Assembly (NCBI RefSeq): GCF_036323735.1
Contig: NC_086034.1
Span: forward strand, 36,573,939 to 36,637,938
Direction: 5' to 3'
Length of the DNA: 64,000 bases
Origin: Rattus norvegicus
Taxonomy: Eukaryota; Chordata; Mammalia; Rodentia; Muridae
The notes under the pieces: generated by a model
Told to the model about the DNA's origin: nothing
Database searches by the model: none
Seen by the model: the letters and a program-made list of their open reading frames with translations, nothing else
Shown: piece by piece, positions 32,859 through 45,421 of the stretch
How positions within the stretch are numbered: the first letter of the stretch is position 1
How the letters are laid out: each line of letters opens with the position of its first letter
Program-made: the position numbers and the translations under genes

Positions 32859-34739
32859 GATATTTTGTTGAATGTGATATCAAAACATTGCACAATAGAA
32901 ACCAAAAATAGACATTTAAAATATGAAACTACTTGAACTATTACTTCATGCTATTTTAAGCAAAATTGTGTTATTATTTTTCTGATCTTCCAGTAGCTTA
33001 TTCCACACCAAGTTTCTTTGAAATGATGTTACTTTTTGATTGACGGTTATTTAGTGGCACTCTCTTCTAACAAATGTTGCTTCTTGACGAGTGTTGCTAT
33101 CTATATTTGCAGATTCTGTCCCTGTCACCTCTGTGGTGACAACTTCAAATGAAGAAAATAACCTTTACCTGTCTTGTTCAAGCACATTTTTTTTAGGAGC
33201 TGAAAGTTCAATTTCTACATATTCACTGAGGTAATTAATATAACCTGTGCCCTTTGATAATTATGTAGCCTCAAATGAATAATGAACAGTTAAAAAACTT
33301 TTCTGTTATTTATTTACCTTGGATGAAAATGTCATTTTAGAGGATAAAGATTCTGTTTGTCCCATTTTGCTTCCATATATGGGTCTGGTCTGTTCATAGG
33401 AAACTCTTTTCAAACACTATTGTTATTTATAAAAGCATAGTATTTGAGTTTATATATTTTCTCCATAAATAAAGTTGTTATAAAAATTAGCTGTTGATTA
33501 CAAGAATATCACTATTTGCAACACAAACTTTCATTTATTGATGTAAGATCAGGGAGCAAAAGAACCTGGTTAATGAACTTGAGTTGATGTTGAGTCATGT
33601 TAAATTGTTGACCTGTTGTTGATGGAAAGTTGCTTGTGTGCACCAGTTTTAAGAATTGCTTAAATGGATTATGGAAATGAAAATGGAAGCAGTAATGTAT
33701 GCCCATTTCCAATTTAATGTAGCATGCAGTCTAGTAATTAGATCATTTCAGAGAACCGAAAACACAAGGGAAGATTTTATGTTCTCTGGTGTTTTTAAAG
33801 TAAAACAAGTAAAAATAGTATTAGTTAAAATAGAGTTCCTCCATAATTTTCTAATCTACACAAATATTCCACAATGAAAAGTATCTATCCTCATAAATAC
33901 CAATTTATTTATTCAGTGTCTTTTGGCCTTGACAAAGTATTAGGCCACACAGAGCTACTACACCATGGAAATACAGAATGAAAAAGGCAAGACTCCTTTC
34001 CTGTTAAAACTTGAAATCCAATAATAGTTATGAGTTTTTATTTTCCAAAAATAATGCCTAGGAGTTTAGAAAGTTAGAGGATGCAGTAATGTTTTGGGAT
34101 GGTGAGCCTTACATGTTATGTGTGTGTCCATCAATGTCAACATCAGGGTGACAGAAAAGCACAGTTAGACTTTGTAGTGTTTATCTCAAAACAGCATCTC
34201 GGTGATCACCAATCTTGTTTGCTGCAGTTTCAGAATGGCAGGTGTTTTCCTTGTTTAAAAATATAATATGGTTTTGAAAATTAGCTAGAAAGTACTATAA
34301 TACTATAAAATTAAATCTTTTATGAATGTCTTAGAAGTAGGGTACACTCAGTGCACAAAAGAAATATATCTGAAGAAAATGGAAGTTCTAGAATGAAACT
34401 TGCCTGGAATTGTTTGTGTTCCTATCATGATCAAATGAATATTAAACAATAATTGTAAGAAAGATTTGCTATTTAATGTTTAGGTGGCATAGAAACCAGA
34501 AGGCACTGGGGATGTGTGAGAGCCTCTGCATGAAGTTATTAAATCTCTTTTGAGTCGGAGAATCGCTTCTTACTTCACTCCTGAAGTCTAGTTCTGTAAG
34601 AAAAGGAGGGGTCTAAGATCAGCGAAGTGTTTCTATTCTTAGAAATAAATGGTGATTATAAGGAGTGACGGGGTTACCTTCATTGTGCAAGGGGACCGAA
34701 GAGCAAAGTGTTAAAAAGAACACATGCCGGAAGCTTTGC
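32859..34739. other. unique AT-rich sequence
   Basis: No repeat or gene recognised. Confidence 0.5.
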
Positions 34740-35230
34740 AGACTCATTTATTATTTTTAAATGGCTTCATTAGTCACAGACATGAGCATATTATTTACAC
34801 TTGAATAAACTTGCCTTTTACAATTGAGAAGGGAATTGAATTCAAAAGACTTTATTATATAAAACAAATTTTTATTTCCAGCAAAATTATTTCATCCACC
34901 TACAGATTGTATGCAGTTTGCCTGTTGCCTAATTTGGAATTCAGATAATTACAGTGCTGATAATAATGATAATACTAATAATAATACTTTTTACACTTAC
35001 TAAGTCGAAACAGATGGAAATAGAAAATCCATGCTGCTGTTCGGCATCTAATCACTATGCAAATATCCCGACAGCTTGTATGATTTTTTCAAACTATTAT
35101 CTCAAGAGCAACAAACCATTATATTGAAAAGCTGAGAAAGACAGCACAGTAAAAGCTGTTATGCATAAGCCTGGGACCATTATTGTCAATTCAACAGCAA
35201 TAAGATAAATCCACTCTTTCTGAAGGCTGT
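34740..35230. other. repeat-free block resembling conserved non-coding DNA
   Basis: AT-rich, free of recognisable repeats and of simple decay. It contains an octamer 'tatgcaaat' (35056-35064), 'cattattgtcaatt' (about 35178-35191) and ATT/TAAT-rich clusters. This is texture-based inference; conservation cannot be seen from one genome. Confidence 0.25.
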
Positions 35231-35519
35231 AAATAAGAAAAGAGATGTTCATGGATGATACCTATCAATAATATCTCAGGAAGAATTGTGCACATTCATG
35301 TTATACACAGTGCCCTCTGACCTCTCCCTCTTCATTTACGGATGTTGTAGCACAATGATCTTTTAGGAGATCATTACCCGAATCCTTCTGCCTCTTTCCT
35401 GTCTTCCTCTTCATCATTAAGGCCACATTTGCAAAACAGGATTGTGTACATGGATCTTCAATTTACCAAATGAAATTGCTGTCTCGGACTTACTACTGAA
35501 TAAACGCATCCTTTCTTGT
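35231..35519. other. unique sequence
   Basis: Nothing recognised. Confidence 0.4.
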
Positions 35520-36020
35520 TCTTTCTGAACGCTGGGTGGCTTGTTCAACTCATATGCTCTGGTGAAACTCTCCTCCAAACTGATGCAATCTGGGTTCGCT
35601 CAGCCTCTAAATGAATTACAGGGCTTGGCCTTAAACTTACTCTGGCCATTTGCTCTAATTTTCTGGCTTCTTTTGTTCTCTTGCTTCTACTGCCTCTCCT
35701 GAATGAACTGAATGAACTCAGGAATGAACTCAACAGTACTGCACTCGCTGCAGCTCCCAAATGCCTGACTGAACTCACCACCCACAACTGAACTGACTGA
35801 CTGAACCTAACTCAGAGAGATCTGCATGCCTTTGTCTCCTGGGAGCTAGGAATAAAGGCCAGCAACACCGTGCCTGCATATAAACTTTTATTTGCCTGAA
35901 ACTTGCTCTGTACTTGCATACTGAAAGATAGCTCTCCATAATAGATGACTCCTGGCAGTGGTCTGTTGCTTTGATGGTCTGCCTACTTGAAATTTGACCA
36001 TGCTTCAATGACTTCATGGC
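35520..36020. repeat. mid-repetitive block, unnamed, with B1 remnant
   Basis: Contains 'aactgaactgactgactgaac' mini-repeats and 'ctcctgaatgaactgaatgaactcaggaatgaactc', which look like rodent mid-repetitive DNA. A B1 fragment is embedded at 35808-35877. Family unknown. Confidence 0.35.
35808..35877 (-). repeat. B1 SINE fragment, antisense
   Basis: 'ctcagagagatctgcatgcctttgtctcctgggagctaggaataaaggc' then 'accgtgcc' is the antisense of the B1 5' half. Confidence 0.75.
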
Positions 36021-36485
36021 AAAACAAATTGGAATTTTTTAAATCATTTTTTTCAAGAGGGGAAGAAATGCTGAGGGAAAACCTGGAAACACTGGGAAAT
36101 GAGGGTGAACAGGGTCCATTATGTGAAATTCCCAAATTCACACCCCAGCCTTTCTGCTATTGACACATTTCTAGTGTGTTAGAAAGGAAATTTTCGGCTA
36201 AGCACCGCTTTATGAAGTTAGACCATCACTTATAATGCCACAGAATATTCATGTTCTTGTCAACATATCTATTTTGTTTAATTTTCCAAACTGAACTCAA
36301 GTTAATATATGTTAAATGTTCTATAGCTCTGTTAATTGTTCATTTTCTCTGAGCTGGCTTCTACAAATCAGACCACACATGACAAAGTTACTTGGACAGG
36401 TCATTCTCTTCAACCATCCAGTATGGGATGTTCCTCCTATGCCTTGGTCATTCATCCTTCCTTTAAAGTTAAAAATTGTTTTCAA
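36021..36485. other. unique sequence
   Basis: Nothing recognised. Confidence 0.4.
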
Positions 36486-36767
36486 TTTGGGGAGATTGCT
36501 GAGTTAGCATGGTCCCTGGCCTGCCTAGTGAGGCAAAGGACCAAAGTTGGATCTGTGAAATTGATATAATACAATAGTTGGGCATTATGGTATATACTTG
36601 TGAAATTCAAGTGCTGAGGACCTAGATGCTGAACAGCTAAACTTACTCTGCAAATTCCTAACAAGTGAGAAATCAATCCTGTCTAAAAAAATATTAAGTA
36701 AAGTAGTTGACCTACTTTACCTACATCATGTATGCCTCTGGCTTCTACGCACATGAATGCTATGCAT

Positions 36768-36805
<38 letters not shown>
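36486..36805 (+). repeat. B4-type SINE with CA tail
   Basis: An ID-like head with 'gagattgctgagttagcatggtccctggcctgcctagtgaggcaaag', then a B1-like half ('gttgggcattatggtatatacttgt', 'aagtgctgaggacc', 'ctgtctaaaaaaa'), then 'cctctggcttctacgcacatg' and a CA run at 36769-36805. Confidence 0.6.
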
Positions 36806-36807
<2 letters not shown>

Positions 36808-38755
36808 CAATCTCCATAAACCTGAGACACCGTTGTCTCTAATAAATCCATCCCCACCTTTACTCAGTGGCTCTCATAACAGTGCCACTTTATTGTCTAC
36901 AAGCACACAAGCGATTCTGCAGCATCCTTCAGTAATGCCTCATTGCTTGTTTCAAAATAAAGTGCTATCCTTATCTGTGACACCCATCCAATGGAAATAC
37001 TATCTCAATATGTGTTTCTTAATCTACTCCTACCACTTGATTAGAATATATTTAAGTCCTCCTTTTCCTCCTCCTTTTCTGCCAGCTCAGGTGTAAAATA
37101 TGCAACAATTAAAATTAAAAGCAATAAATTGTCTCTTGATCCTGAATACTTTTTATTTCTTCTGCATAGGCAGACATCTCAAAGATAATTTTATACTTAT
37201 TATATATTTTATTTTCTTTGATTCAATCTTAAATCCAATTAACTGATGTTCCCATCTCCAGAATAACTAGCAAGGTCACATGTGGTTTCTATCACAAATG
37301 CAGGTAAATTCTATTACAGGAATTTCTTGGCATCACCAGAAGTCCAATAAAAATAGAAGACTTCTAATATAGTTTAAAACTCTAAGTCTTTTACTGGGGT
37401 AATCTCTCTTCTACCTCATCTAACAACCTGACTTCCCAGCCTGTCCCTACACTGTGGCTTGCTCTTTGCCTTACTGCTCCAGGCAGGAAAATAATACAAA
37501 ACTCCTGGTAGCACATATCTTTTTGTCTGTTCATAATTAACAATTAACAATAGAGACACACCTTAATACAAGGTAAGGAAGGTCACCTCAACAAAGTTCA
37601 TGATAGATGTTTAATCTTTAGCTCCAAAGATCACTGGCCACCATCCAAATCAGTGCCTGATTCTTCTGATAGAACTCAATCTTCTTTCCTCATTTACTCT
37701 AATTTTGTGTTATGAAATGTTAGAACTCCTTGAATAATCTCGTTTTCTCTCAATACACAGATATCCAATGACCCCCATCCCACCAGTTAATATTGATGAG
37801 GATAATGAGCAAATGTGTGGCTACCCAACCTAGAACATGGTAAAAATCTCCTGCTTGATCAAGTCAATAGACAAATGACATCAAGAAAGTATTCTTAAGC
37901 ATTCTGTCTGGGAGGACATTTTGACACATTCACATTCATTTTGGGAAGCTAAAGTATGCTCCAGCCACAGGTTCCTTCTGAGAATGGCCTTAAGTCACCT
38001 TGTAGACATCTACAATGTAGAACACAAGAATACAGGCTACTACAATGCCTCAGAATTTGTACTGAAAGTAGAATGAATCCATTCAAGAATTTTTAAAATA
38101 ATTACTCTGGCAACTGTGTAGCAATTTCATAGAAGGGAAACACATGCCTTTAAGATCTGTAGATGTAGTGAATTTTAGAAGCAGCATGGAGTTTGCTTGC
38201 ATGGCGAGAGCCAAAACCAACCAAAGAATACCTCAATGGCATTTGGAATATGTTGTTAATAGTAAATAGTCAACATTTTAAGAAGGATACAAATTTAGCC
38301 CCTGGGATTTCTAAACACAAGGGTGTGCCCCACAGTTCTATGATATATGAAATTCTCTGTCTTCCATCCATGTTCAATTGCCATTAGTTAATTGTCTTGC
38401 ACAAACCAGGAGACAGACATTATGATTGTCCCTATCTTCATAACTACGTTTTATGCTGTGTGGATTGGCTTTAAAAACACATTTAATGTTAGACTTCCAT
38501 TGTACTTTAGTCCTCATTTCTAAGCACAAACCATATTTTAAAATTCTGAGTGGTTAGCTTATTCACCTCTATTATTGAATTCAGAAGTATCACTTGCTAA
38601 AGACCTTGCTTATATTTATTTCCCTATACTTACGTGTAACTTAAAACTTCATCTGCTATCCTTTCTGACTGTTTTGCATGCCTATGTTAATTCACTCTGG
38701 AAATATTATTAGTCTGGCATTTACAGTAATATGTTAGTTTTGTATCCCTCCCGTC
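36806..38755. other. unique AT-rich sequence
   Basis: Nothing recognised. Confidence 0.45.
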
Positions 38756-38870
38756 CAGAAGTCAAAGAGAAAGAGAGAGAAAAGAGCTAGATTGTTATCA
38801 CCACCATCAAGGGCATGCTTCTAATGACCAAAGCACTCTCTTTCGGCCCTTGTCAGACTGGGCTCTGTTT
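38756..38870 (+). repeat. diverged direct duplicate, copy 1
   Basis: 'cagaagtcaaa...aaagagcta...atcacca...aagggca.gctt' matches 39357-39460 in the same order and spacing, roughly three-quarters identical by eye. Unknown family. Confidence 0.5.
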
Positions 38871-39356
38871 ACTGTCAGGAAATTTTCTAAGCCAGTACTC
38901 CATCTTGCCAAATCTAAGGTGAAGGCTCTGCTGTGCCTCCCAAAAAAGACCAAATGTTCTGTGTACGTAATTTACCTTTCAGAGTTAGAAAATGGTGCCA
39001 TTTGAATAATCCTGTTAGTGAAAAGAAGCACTATCATTTGTTACATTAAGATCACTACAGACAAATCAAGGGGGTGTATGCTCATTTGTTTTTAAGATGC
39101 TTTAAAATTCATAGCCTGCCTGCCTGTCTGCCCAGTGCAGCACAAACTCCAAAACATACTTGTGATAAACAGTCTTCTATTCCTATAGTACATAGCTGAT
39201 GTAACACTGTTCTAAAAGAAAAGCATTTATTCTGGTTTATAATGTTGTACTTTTCAGTTAGCAAGCAGCCAGTCCTATTGCCTTAGCTTTTGGCTAAACA
39301 GCACCTCCACATCATGATTGTCTATGTATGAAGAAGCAAAATATTCACTGTCTAGA
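38871..39356. other. spacer between duplicate blocks
   Basis: Nothing recognised. Confidence 0.4.
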
Positions 39357-39460
39357 CAGAAGTCAAAAAATAAAGAAGAGTAAAGAGCTAAAGTCTTCCC
39401 ATCACCATAAAGGGCAAGCTTTTCATTAGGATAAACGGTCCTCTAAACCCTATTGCTAAG
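39357..39460 (+). repeat. diverged direct duplicate, copy 2
   Basis: See 38756-38870; offset is 601 bp. Either a local duplication or two members of an unrecognised dispersed repeat. Confidence 0.5.
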
Positions 39461-40269
39461 GTCTCCTCCCCCTCCCAATAACAAAGGTGTTGTCCATGCT
39501 TCTAGCACATTAGTCTTTGTGTTGTTTACACCCACACATGGTTCCAATCCACTGCACTCACAAGCCAACTATATTTTTTGATAGTTTTAACATTTTTCTT
39601 GTTGTAGTCTGTAACCAACTCCTGTTCATTTCTGAAGTCCATCACTGGGGTTCACTATGTTTCTTCCTCACATGTTTTATCTTTTAGTTCACTAATCAGT
39701 GTGTGTAACAGTCAATAGTGTATTAAAATGTATTCATTCCCTTACCCTTTTGTACTCCTTAATAGTAAATAGAATAATAACTATTTTATCTTCAGTTACT
39801 GGAAGAATTGCATAAAATAAACACTAGAATGGCATTATTCAGTAAGTAAACAAATCCCTGTATTTTTATTGTATTTATGTTTACTTCTAGTTTTGTTGTT
39901 CTATTAGTGAAATAAAAATTGGTATAATTTAAGTTATTTTTTGGACAGATTAACAGGGAACATGTATGTTGAAAAATAAACAGGGATGGTGGATCTTGTG
40001 TGTTACCAACAAATGATAGTTTTAATAAACTTTAGAGTCTCCTGATAATACATTCCCAAACCTATCTTTTTCATACATTTGTGTCTCTATTGTAGACTAT
40101 TCCTTCACTGTGTTTACTACGTGATATTTAATTGTGAAGATCCATCTCTTGTGGGAATGTGTGAGTCGCTTGAAACAATAACAAAGTTGAAACTATCCAG
40201 TGGCTTGCACAGCACAGCATTGAATGGAACATCTGTTCAAAGTTCCATGCACAGAAACATCTAAATGCC
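39461..40269. other. unique AT-rich sequence
   Basis: Nothing recognised. Confidence 0.45.
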
Positions 40270-40390
40270 ACAGTAGTTAATATGGATTATCAACTTGGTT
40301 GGAACGAGAATCACCTAGGAAACCAGCAATTGGCATGTTTGTGAGGAGTGAGAGTAGTTTAACTTGTGTAGGGAAATTCATACACCAAAA
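40270..40390. repeat. fragment of a rodent dispersed repeat, unnamed
   Basis: 'ttatcaacttggttgg-acgagaatcacctaggaaacca' and 'ggcatgtttgtgagga' resemble a common rodent repeat body. Weak and recalled only. Confidence 0.3.
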
Positions 40391-40837
40391 ACAGCATGGA
40401 CTGGGAACTCAAAATAAATGAAAAGGAATAAAAACGAGCAAAATCAAGCTTTTTTTCATTTCCAGAATGTGTATGTAATAGCTTAGTATCAAATAATCTA
40501 CCATGAGTTTCCACGCCCTGACTCTGAGCAGACGAAGCTCAGAACCCTTAAGTTACTTATGTCAGGGTACTTTATCATAAGAAGACAAACTGCGCAAATA
40601 CAAGGAGGTGAGAAGAAAGCTGCTGCTGTCTTTAATAAGATACTAGAGGACTTTATATTTATTTTTGTTTTTAAATAGTAAGAGAATAGCAAATCTTTCA
40701 CATACGCTATTTGGGAAGCTATTGGCATATTCGGAAATATTGTTCCTTCTCTTTGAAATATTAGTAATTCATAGTTAAATACTTTATAAGAAAGTCAGAT
40801 AGCAGATTTTAAGCATCCAAAGACCCTGAAAACATCA
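40391..40837. other. unique sequence
   Basis: Nothing recognised. Confidence 0.4.
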
Positions 40838-40949
40838 ATTTTTGCATTTTATGTGCATGCCTTTAATCCTAGCACTAAGGAGGCAGAGACAAATTGGTAT
40901 CTGAGATTCAGGCCATCTCCTTTTTTTCAAAGTAGGTTCCAGGACAGCC

Positions 40950-41010
<61 letters not shown>

Positions 41011-41035
41011 ATGTCTCAAAAAATAATTAAAGAAT
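40838..41035 (+). repeat. B1 SINE split by an internal CA expansion
   Basis: 'gtgcatgcctttaatcctagcactaaggaggcagagac', then 'gttccaggacagccaggg', then 56 bp of CA (40954-41009), then 'catgtctcaaaaaataatt'. The CA run replaces the usual 'ctacacagagaaacc' segment of B1. Confidence 0.85.
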
Positions 41036-41599
41036 AAATTAAAAATTAAATAATCAAAAATAAAGAAAGGATAAACAACTTTGCAATTTTAGTAGGGAGA
41101 AAAAATAAGTGGAATCATAATCACTAGCTATTTATACCAACACTTTATGTCTTCAAAAACATCAGTAAATTAGAGGAAACTGACAATTCAACATAGTTGA
41201 GATGCAGTAGGGGTTTAATTGAATGTCTACTTGAATTATATTCAATTATATTCATGTTTCCCTAATATGTGTTGCAATGAACATAAAAAATGTCCACCAA
41301 AGTTTACATTTTTCTGTGTTTTTAAAAGCCTTTCGTTTAAGCATAGTTAATTTAAAGTTGGATTTTTTAGGACTGCTGCTCTTGGCTGCACATTGATTTT
41401 TTACTTGCATTAAGGAAATTCGATTAGCTTGAACCATTTTATATATATTTGTAAATCATGAATAGTGCTTTTTTGAGGTTTAAGACTAATTATTTCCATG
41501 AATGCAAATGTCAGCAACATGAAAAGCCAGTTCCAGAATGGAACAAACAAACACGAGGTACCATACCAGAAAAGAGTTTAGAATTGCTACATAGTCCTT
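41036..41599. other. unique AT-rich sequence
   Basis: Nothing recognised. Confidence 0.45.
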
Positions 41600-41970
41600 T
41601 ATGTCCTTTATAATCTAATGCCTTTTGAAGTTGTGCACTGGTGCATAGAGTAACACGGAGTTTGTCTCTATGTACCAAGCAATACAATTTGAGTTTGCTT
41701 CATTTTATTTCAAGGACTGTATCTGAATAGACACATAAACCCAAAAGTAAATGCTTGGCCACATCTCTTTGTTTTTTGTTTAGTCGGTCTCACACAGCAA
41801 GTCAGTAATTGTGCTTAATTATTCTCTTTTAATTAGAGGAGAATGAGTTCGACAATAACATCAGGATGACTACAAAATGAGGCAGACTTTTCAAACACTT
41901 CCATGATCAATATTCAGCTATTGATAATAATTCCAAGTGTTGCTGAGTCACATAAGGTAGTTTCTATAAA
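41600..41970. other. repeat-free block resembling conserved non-coding DNA
   Basis: Contains 'cagtaattgtgcttaattattctcttttaattagagg' (homeodomain-like TAATTA cores) and 'tgctgagtcaca' (AP-1/MARE-like, about 41940-41951). Inference from texture only. Confidence 0.25.
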
Positions 41971-42654
41971 AGGCTTAACATGTTATTAGAGACCAAATTT
42001 ATACAGGTGACTGGATAAATAATTTCCCCTTACCCACAGGAAACATTGGTTGCTGATGCTGTTACAAAGTGTCCTTAATCTAAGAGAAGGAGCTGGTGCC
42101 CAGTCTCTGTTACTTTATTGCCTACAACAAAGATACACGAAAAAATGAAAAATAAATAATAACATTTCACATGTAAGTAAAGAAACATATCTAATAAAAA
42201 TATAATAATAATTAATTATAATTCTGTGAAATATTGAAACCTTAGGAAACAAAGTTATTTCTTAAAGGCTATATTTATTCTAATGTTCCTTGAGCAAAGT
42301 TCTTGGAATAAGTAGTAGCACTCCTGCCATTCAACAAGGCGCAGGTGGACTCTTACATCCAGAGCTGATCTAACATTCTTTACAGCACCCTTCTTCAGCT
42401 GTCACAGAAGTTAGAATATACAGTTTCTATTATGGAATTTACCAACTCATTCAGGATAATGAAATGCATAAGACAGGACGATTAAAGAAAAATCAAACCA
42501 TGGAATCCATTGCTATGAGTGCACTGCCTCTTCTCCAGAGGCTCAGTGAGCAGAAGCCAAACACAGTTCTGCTTTTGACCATCAGCCTTCCCTAAAGAAA
42601 CAGAAAGGTGTTTGTTTTCATTAGGTGCTAATTCACCCTTGCTTGATAAAATGG
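41971..42654. other. unique sequence
   Basis: Nothing recognised. Confidence 0.4.
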
Positions 42655-43045
42655 ATGAGGAAAACTTTCTACTGCTGTGATAAAATACTCTGACCCCAAA
42701 GCAACACAGGGAACAAAGGTTTTATTTGGTTAGCAATTTCAGGTTTTGGTCCATTATTTCATTGACATTGAAGCAGGAATCCCATATGGAGTCACATGAA
42801 ATTCACCACAGTCAAGGATGAAATGAGGAATGCCCATACACGGCCTGCTCAGCACAAATGCTCTGCTACCTTTCTTACAGCATTCAGAGCCCAGATCTTG
42901 AAGTGTTGCCACCCACACTCAGGGTAAGAGTTGGTGATCTTCAATCATCAACAAAGACACACCCATAGGTCAACAGTCAGTTCCAAAGCTGAGGGTCTCC
43001 AGTGGGTGAGTCCAAGTTGTAGCAGGTTGATATTTAAAACAAAAC
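42655..43045. repeat. common rodent dispersed repeat, family not named
   Basis: 'ctgctgtgataaaatactctgacc', 'ttttatttggttagcaatttcag' and 'catcaacaaagacacaccc' follow a repeat type very common in murine DNA. Not assigned to a class. Confidence 0.45.
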
Positions 43046-44186
43046 ATCACATAGACTTTTTGATTATTTTAATCTCCTTCCAAAACGAAGAAATTCTGTA
43101 AATTGCCATGTGTAGAAATGCAGCTGAAACTATGATGTAAAGAAAGAAGAATTCACGACATCCTGTAGATATGTCAATGCCTCCCTTAAAGATGCCATCA
43201 TTCTTAGGCTATTACCTAAGTAATAGGTAATTCTTAGGAATTTTCCTAAGGTATATAATAACATGACCAGAAATTCACTTTTGTGAGTTTCCAGATATTA
43301 TAATCAGATGACTTTAACATTATAATTGAAATCAAGGCAAACAATGCTTTCATAAAGAAAGCTAGAGGCCCAAATTTAAAACTCTGAATTTTATTTTTAT
43401 TGGGTAAGCAATCAAGAAACTAAATGAAACAGTGGGAAACAAAGTACCTTAACATATATAATATCTCTTCAATTTCCAAGTAATTTAATAATAAGATAAT
43501 TCAAATACTGCCGAATTATAATTTCTAAACATATGTGTGTAGTGTGTAGATGTGGCTACTGATATCAATGGAGATGCTTAGATATACATGTGGTCTTCCA
43601 AGAGTTTAATGGATAAAGAAACAAAGATAATCGTGTGGGTTGGATAGCTATAAAACTATTGTGGGGTATCAGTATCATATCCCAAATAGGTGAAGTTTAA
43701 TCATGAAATCAGTGTGGTCTGTGATTTCCATCTAGTGGCAGTTCCCATGAATTACAAATGTTTGGTTACCAATAGGTACCTGAAGGGGTTTTAAGGGCCA
43801 ATTCAACCCATTTTCTTGATCCAATAAATGTTATATGCAATAAGCAGTTCAACCCATATACACATGTATAATAAAACTTTTTCATAAATCAATTACATCT
43901 GAATTAACTGGATTGGAGAGTAGATTTAATAGAAAAAATTTGAACTGATATTTTTTAAAGTCAGTTTGAGTTGAATTAGAAAATAATAAATTGGATTTAG
44001 TAGCTAATATAGAAGCTGTGTTGGAAAATGGTCAAAGCTGGAGATGAGAGATCAATTTCAATAGCAGAAATCATTGACCATGTAAAAGTGTAATGCATTT
44101 TCCATTTTTGTCGATGAAATCTGTAGTTTGACAATTTCATATATGTGACTAATACATTATTTTGACTGCCTTTTTTTCTAAGTGGA
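43046..44186. other. unique AT-rich sequence
   Basis: Contains a small palindromic patch at about 43215-43240 ('attacct...aggtaat'); otherwise nothing. Confidence 0.4.
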
Positions 44187-44395
44187 AGAATAGTGGCTGG
44201 AGAGATAACTTAGTCTTTAAGAACTTACACCGCCTAACACCCACATCATTCACAAGGAACTGCTTTGTCAGCAATCCTACAGAAATTCTTACTCTTCTCC
44301 TGTCCCCAAACAATGACACCCATGTGCATATTCAAAGACACCCCCCACACAAAACTGAGAAAATAATGACATGAATTTTAATAAATAAATAGAAT
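44187..44395 (+). repeat. B2/B3-type SINE
   Basis: Head 'agtggctggagagataacttagtctttaagaactta', middle 'acacccacatcattcacaaggaact', and an A-rich end with 'aataaataaataga'. Diverged. Confidence 0.65.
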
Positions 44396-45277
44396 GAAAA
44401 TGTAAAGATATACAGTTATAAATTAAGACATGGATTATATATTTTAAAGAGAGTAAAAATTGGATAGTGTTTGTATAATTTGGAAGACACAGACACATGT
44501 TTTATTGAGAATAAACTTTGTAATAAAAGATAAAAAATATCTTCCTTATGAACTTGATGGGACAGATAAAAGAAGACATTTTCAAGATCTTGATCGTGAA
44601 GAACTAAAACTAATGGTGATAATTTTTTAAAAAATTAAAAAATTAAAATGACTTTTACACCCACATTGGGAAAAATAAAGTAAAATTCATTTGTGTTGAA
44701 AAAAAGGAAAAACAAAAAATTATGAGGTCTTCTATAAGCAGAGTCTAAAAACTGTGTTTTCTGGGTTACACCCTAAGTAAAGTAGGAAATGCTTCTCCTA
44801 ATATAATTATTACAATCATCTAAATAAATTACTTATGAAATTGTTTGCATGACTTTTTAATAGCATCTTTTAATTAATAAGAAATGGTTTATTTGTTTGT
44901 AAAATAAGGAGGCCTAAGCTTCTGGTCTACCTCTAAGTAGTCAGTGTGCCATGATCAAACTTGTCTAATACGCTGAAGATGCAGATGATGTTCAGAGAGC
45001 ATGTGATGGCTATATGCTTTATTCATTAGTACTCTTTCTGCTGGTTTATGTTCACATTTTGATAATAGGATCATTGTTAAATTACCTTATTTGGGAAAAA
45101 AGATAGGCAAATTCCAAATATGTTTTCACTATAGCTCATGGATTGTATAACTAATACTTGTGTTTCCTTTTATTTTCAAATGTATCTTACCTGGCATAAT
45201 AAATTATTTTCAACCTTAACCAACAACTTTTAGGTACGAATAATAGCAATTATTTAAAGCACATGGATGCTCTTCAG
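44396..45277. other. unique AT-rich sequence
   Basis: Nothing recognised. Confidence 0.45.
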
Positions 45278-45421
45278 ACTAGTGCTTTATCATGGATAGC
45301 AATGCTAATTATAGAGGTAAAATATACTAGTGCTGTATCATAGATAGTAATGCTAGTTATAGAGGTAAAATATACTAGTGCTTTATCATGGATAGTAATG
45401 CTAGTTATAAAGGAAAAATAT
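45278..45421. repeat. 48-bp tandem repeat, three units
   Basis: 'actagtgct' starts at 45278, 45326 and 45374. The three 48-bp units (each ending in 'aaaatat') differ at only a few positions. Unlike the microsatellites, the unit is complex. Confidence 0.95.
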
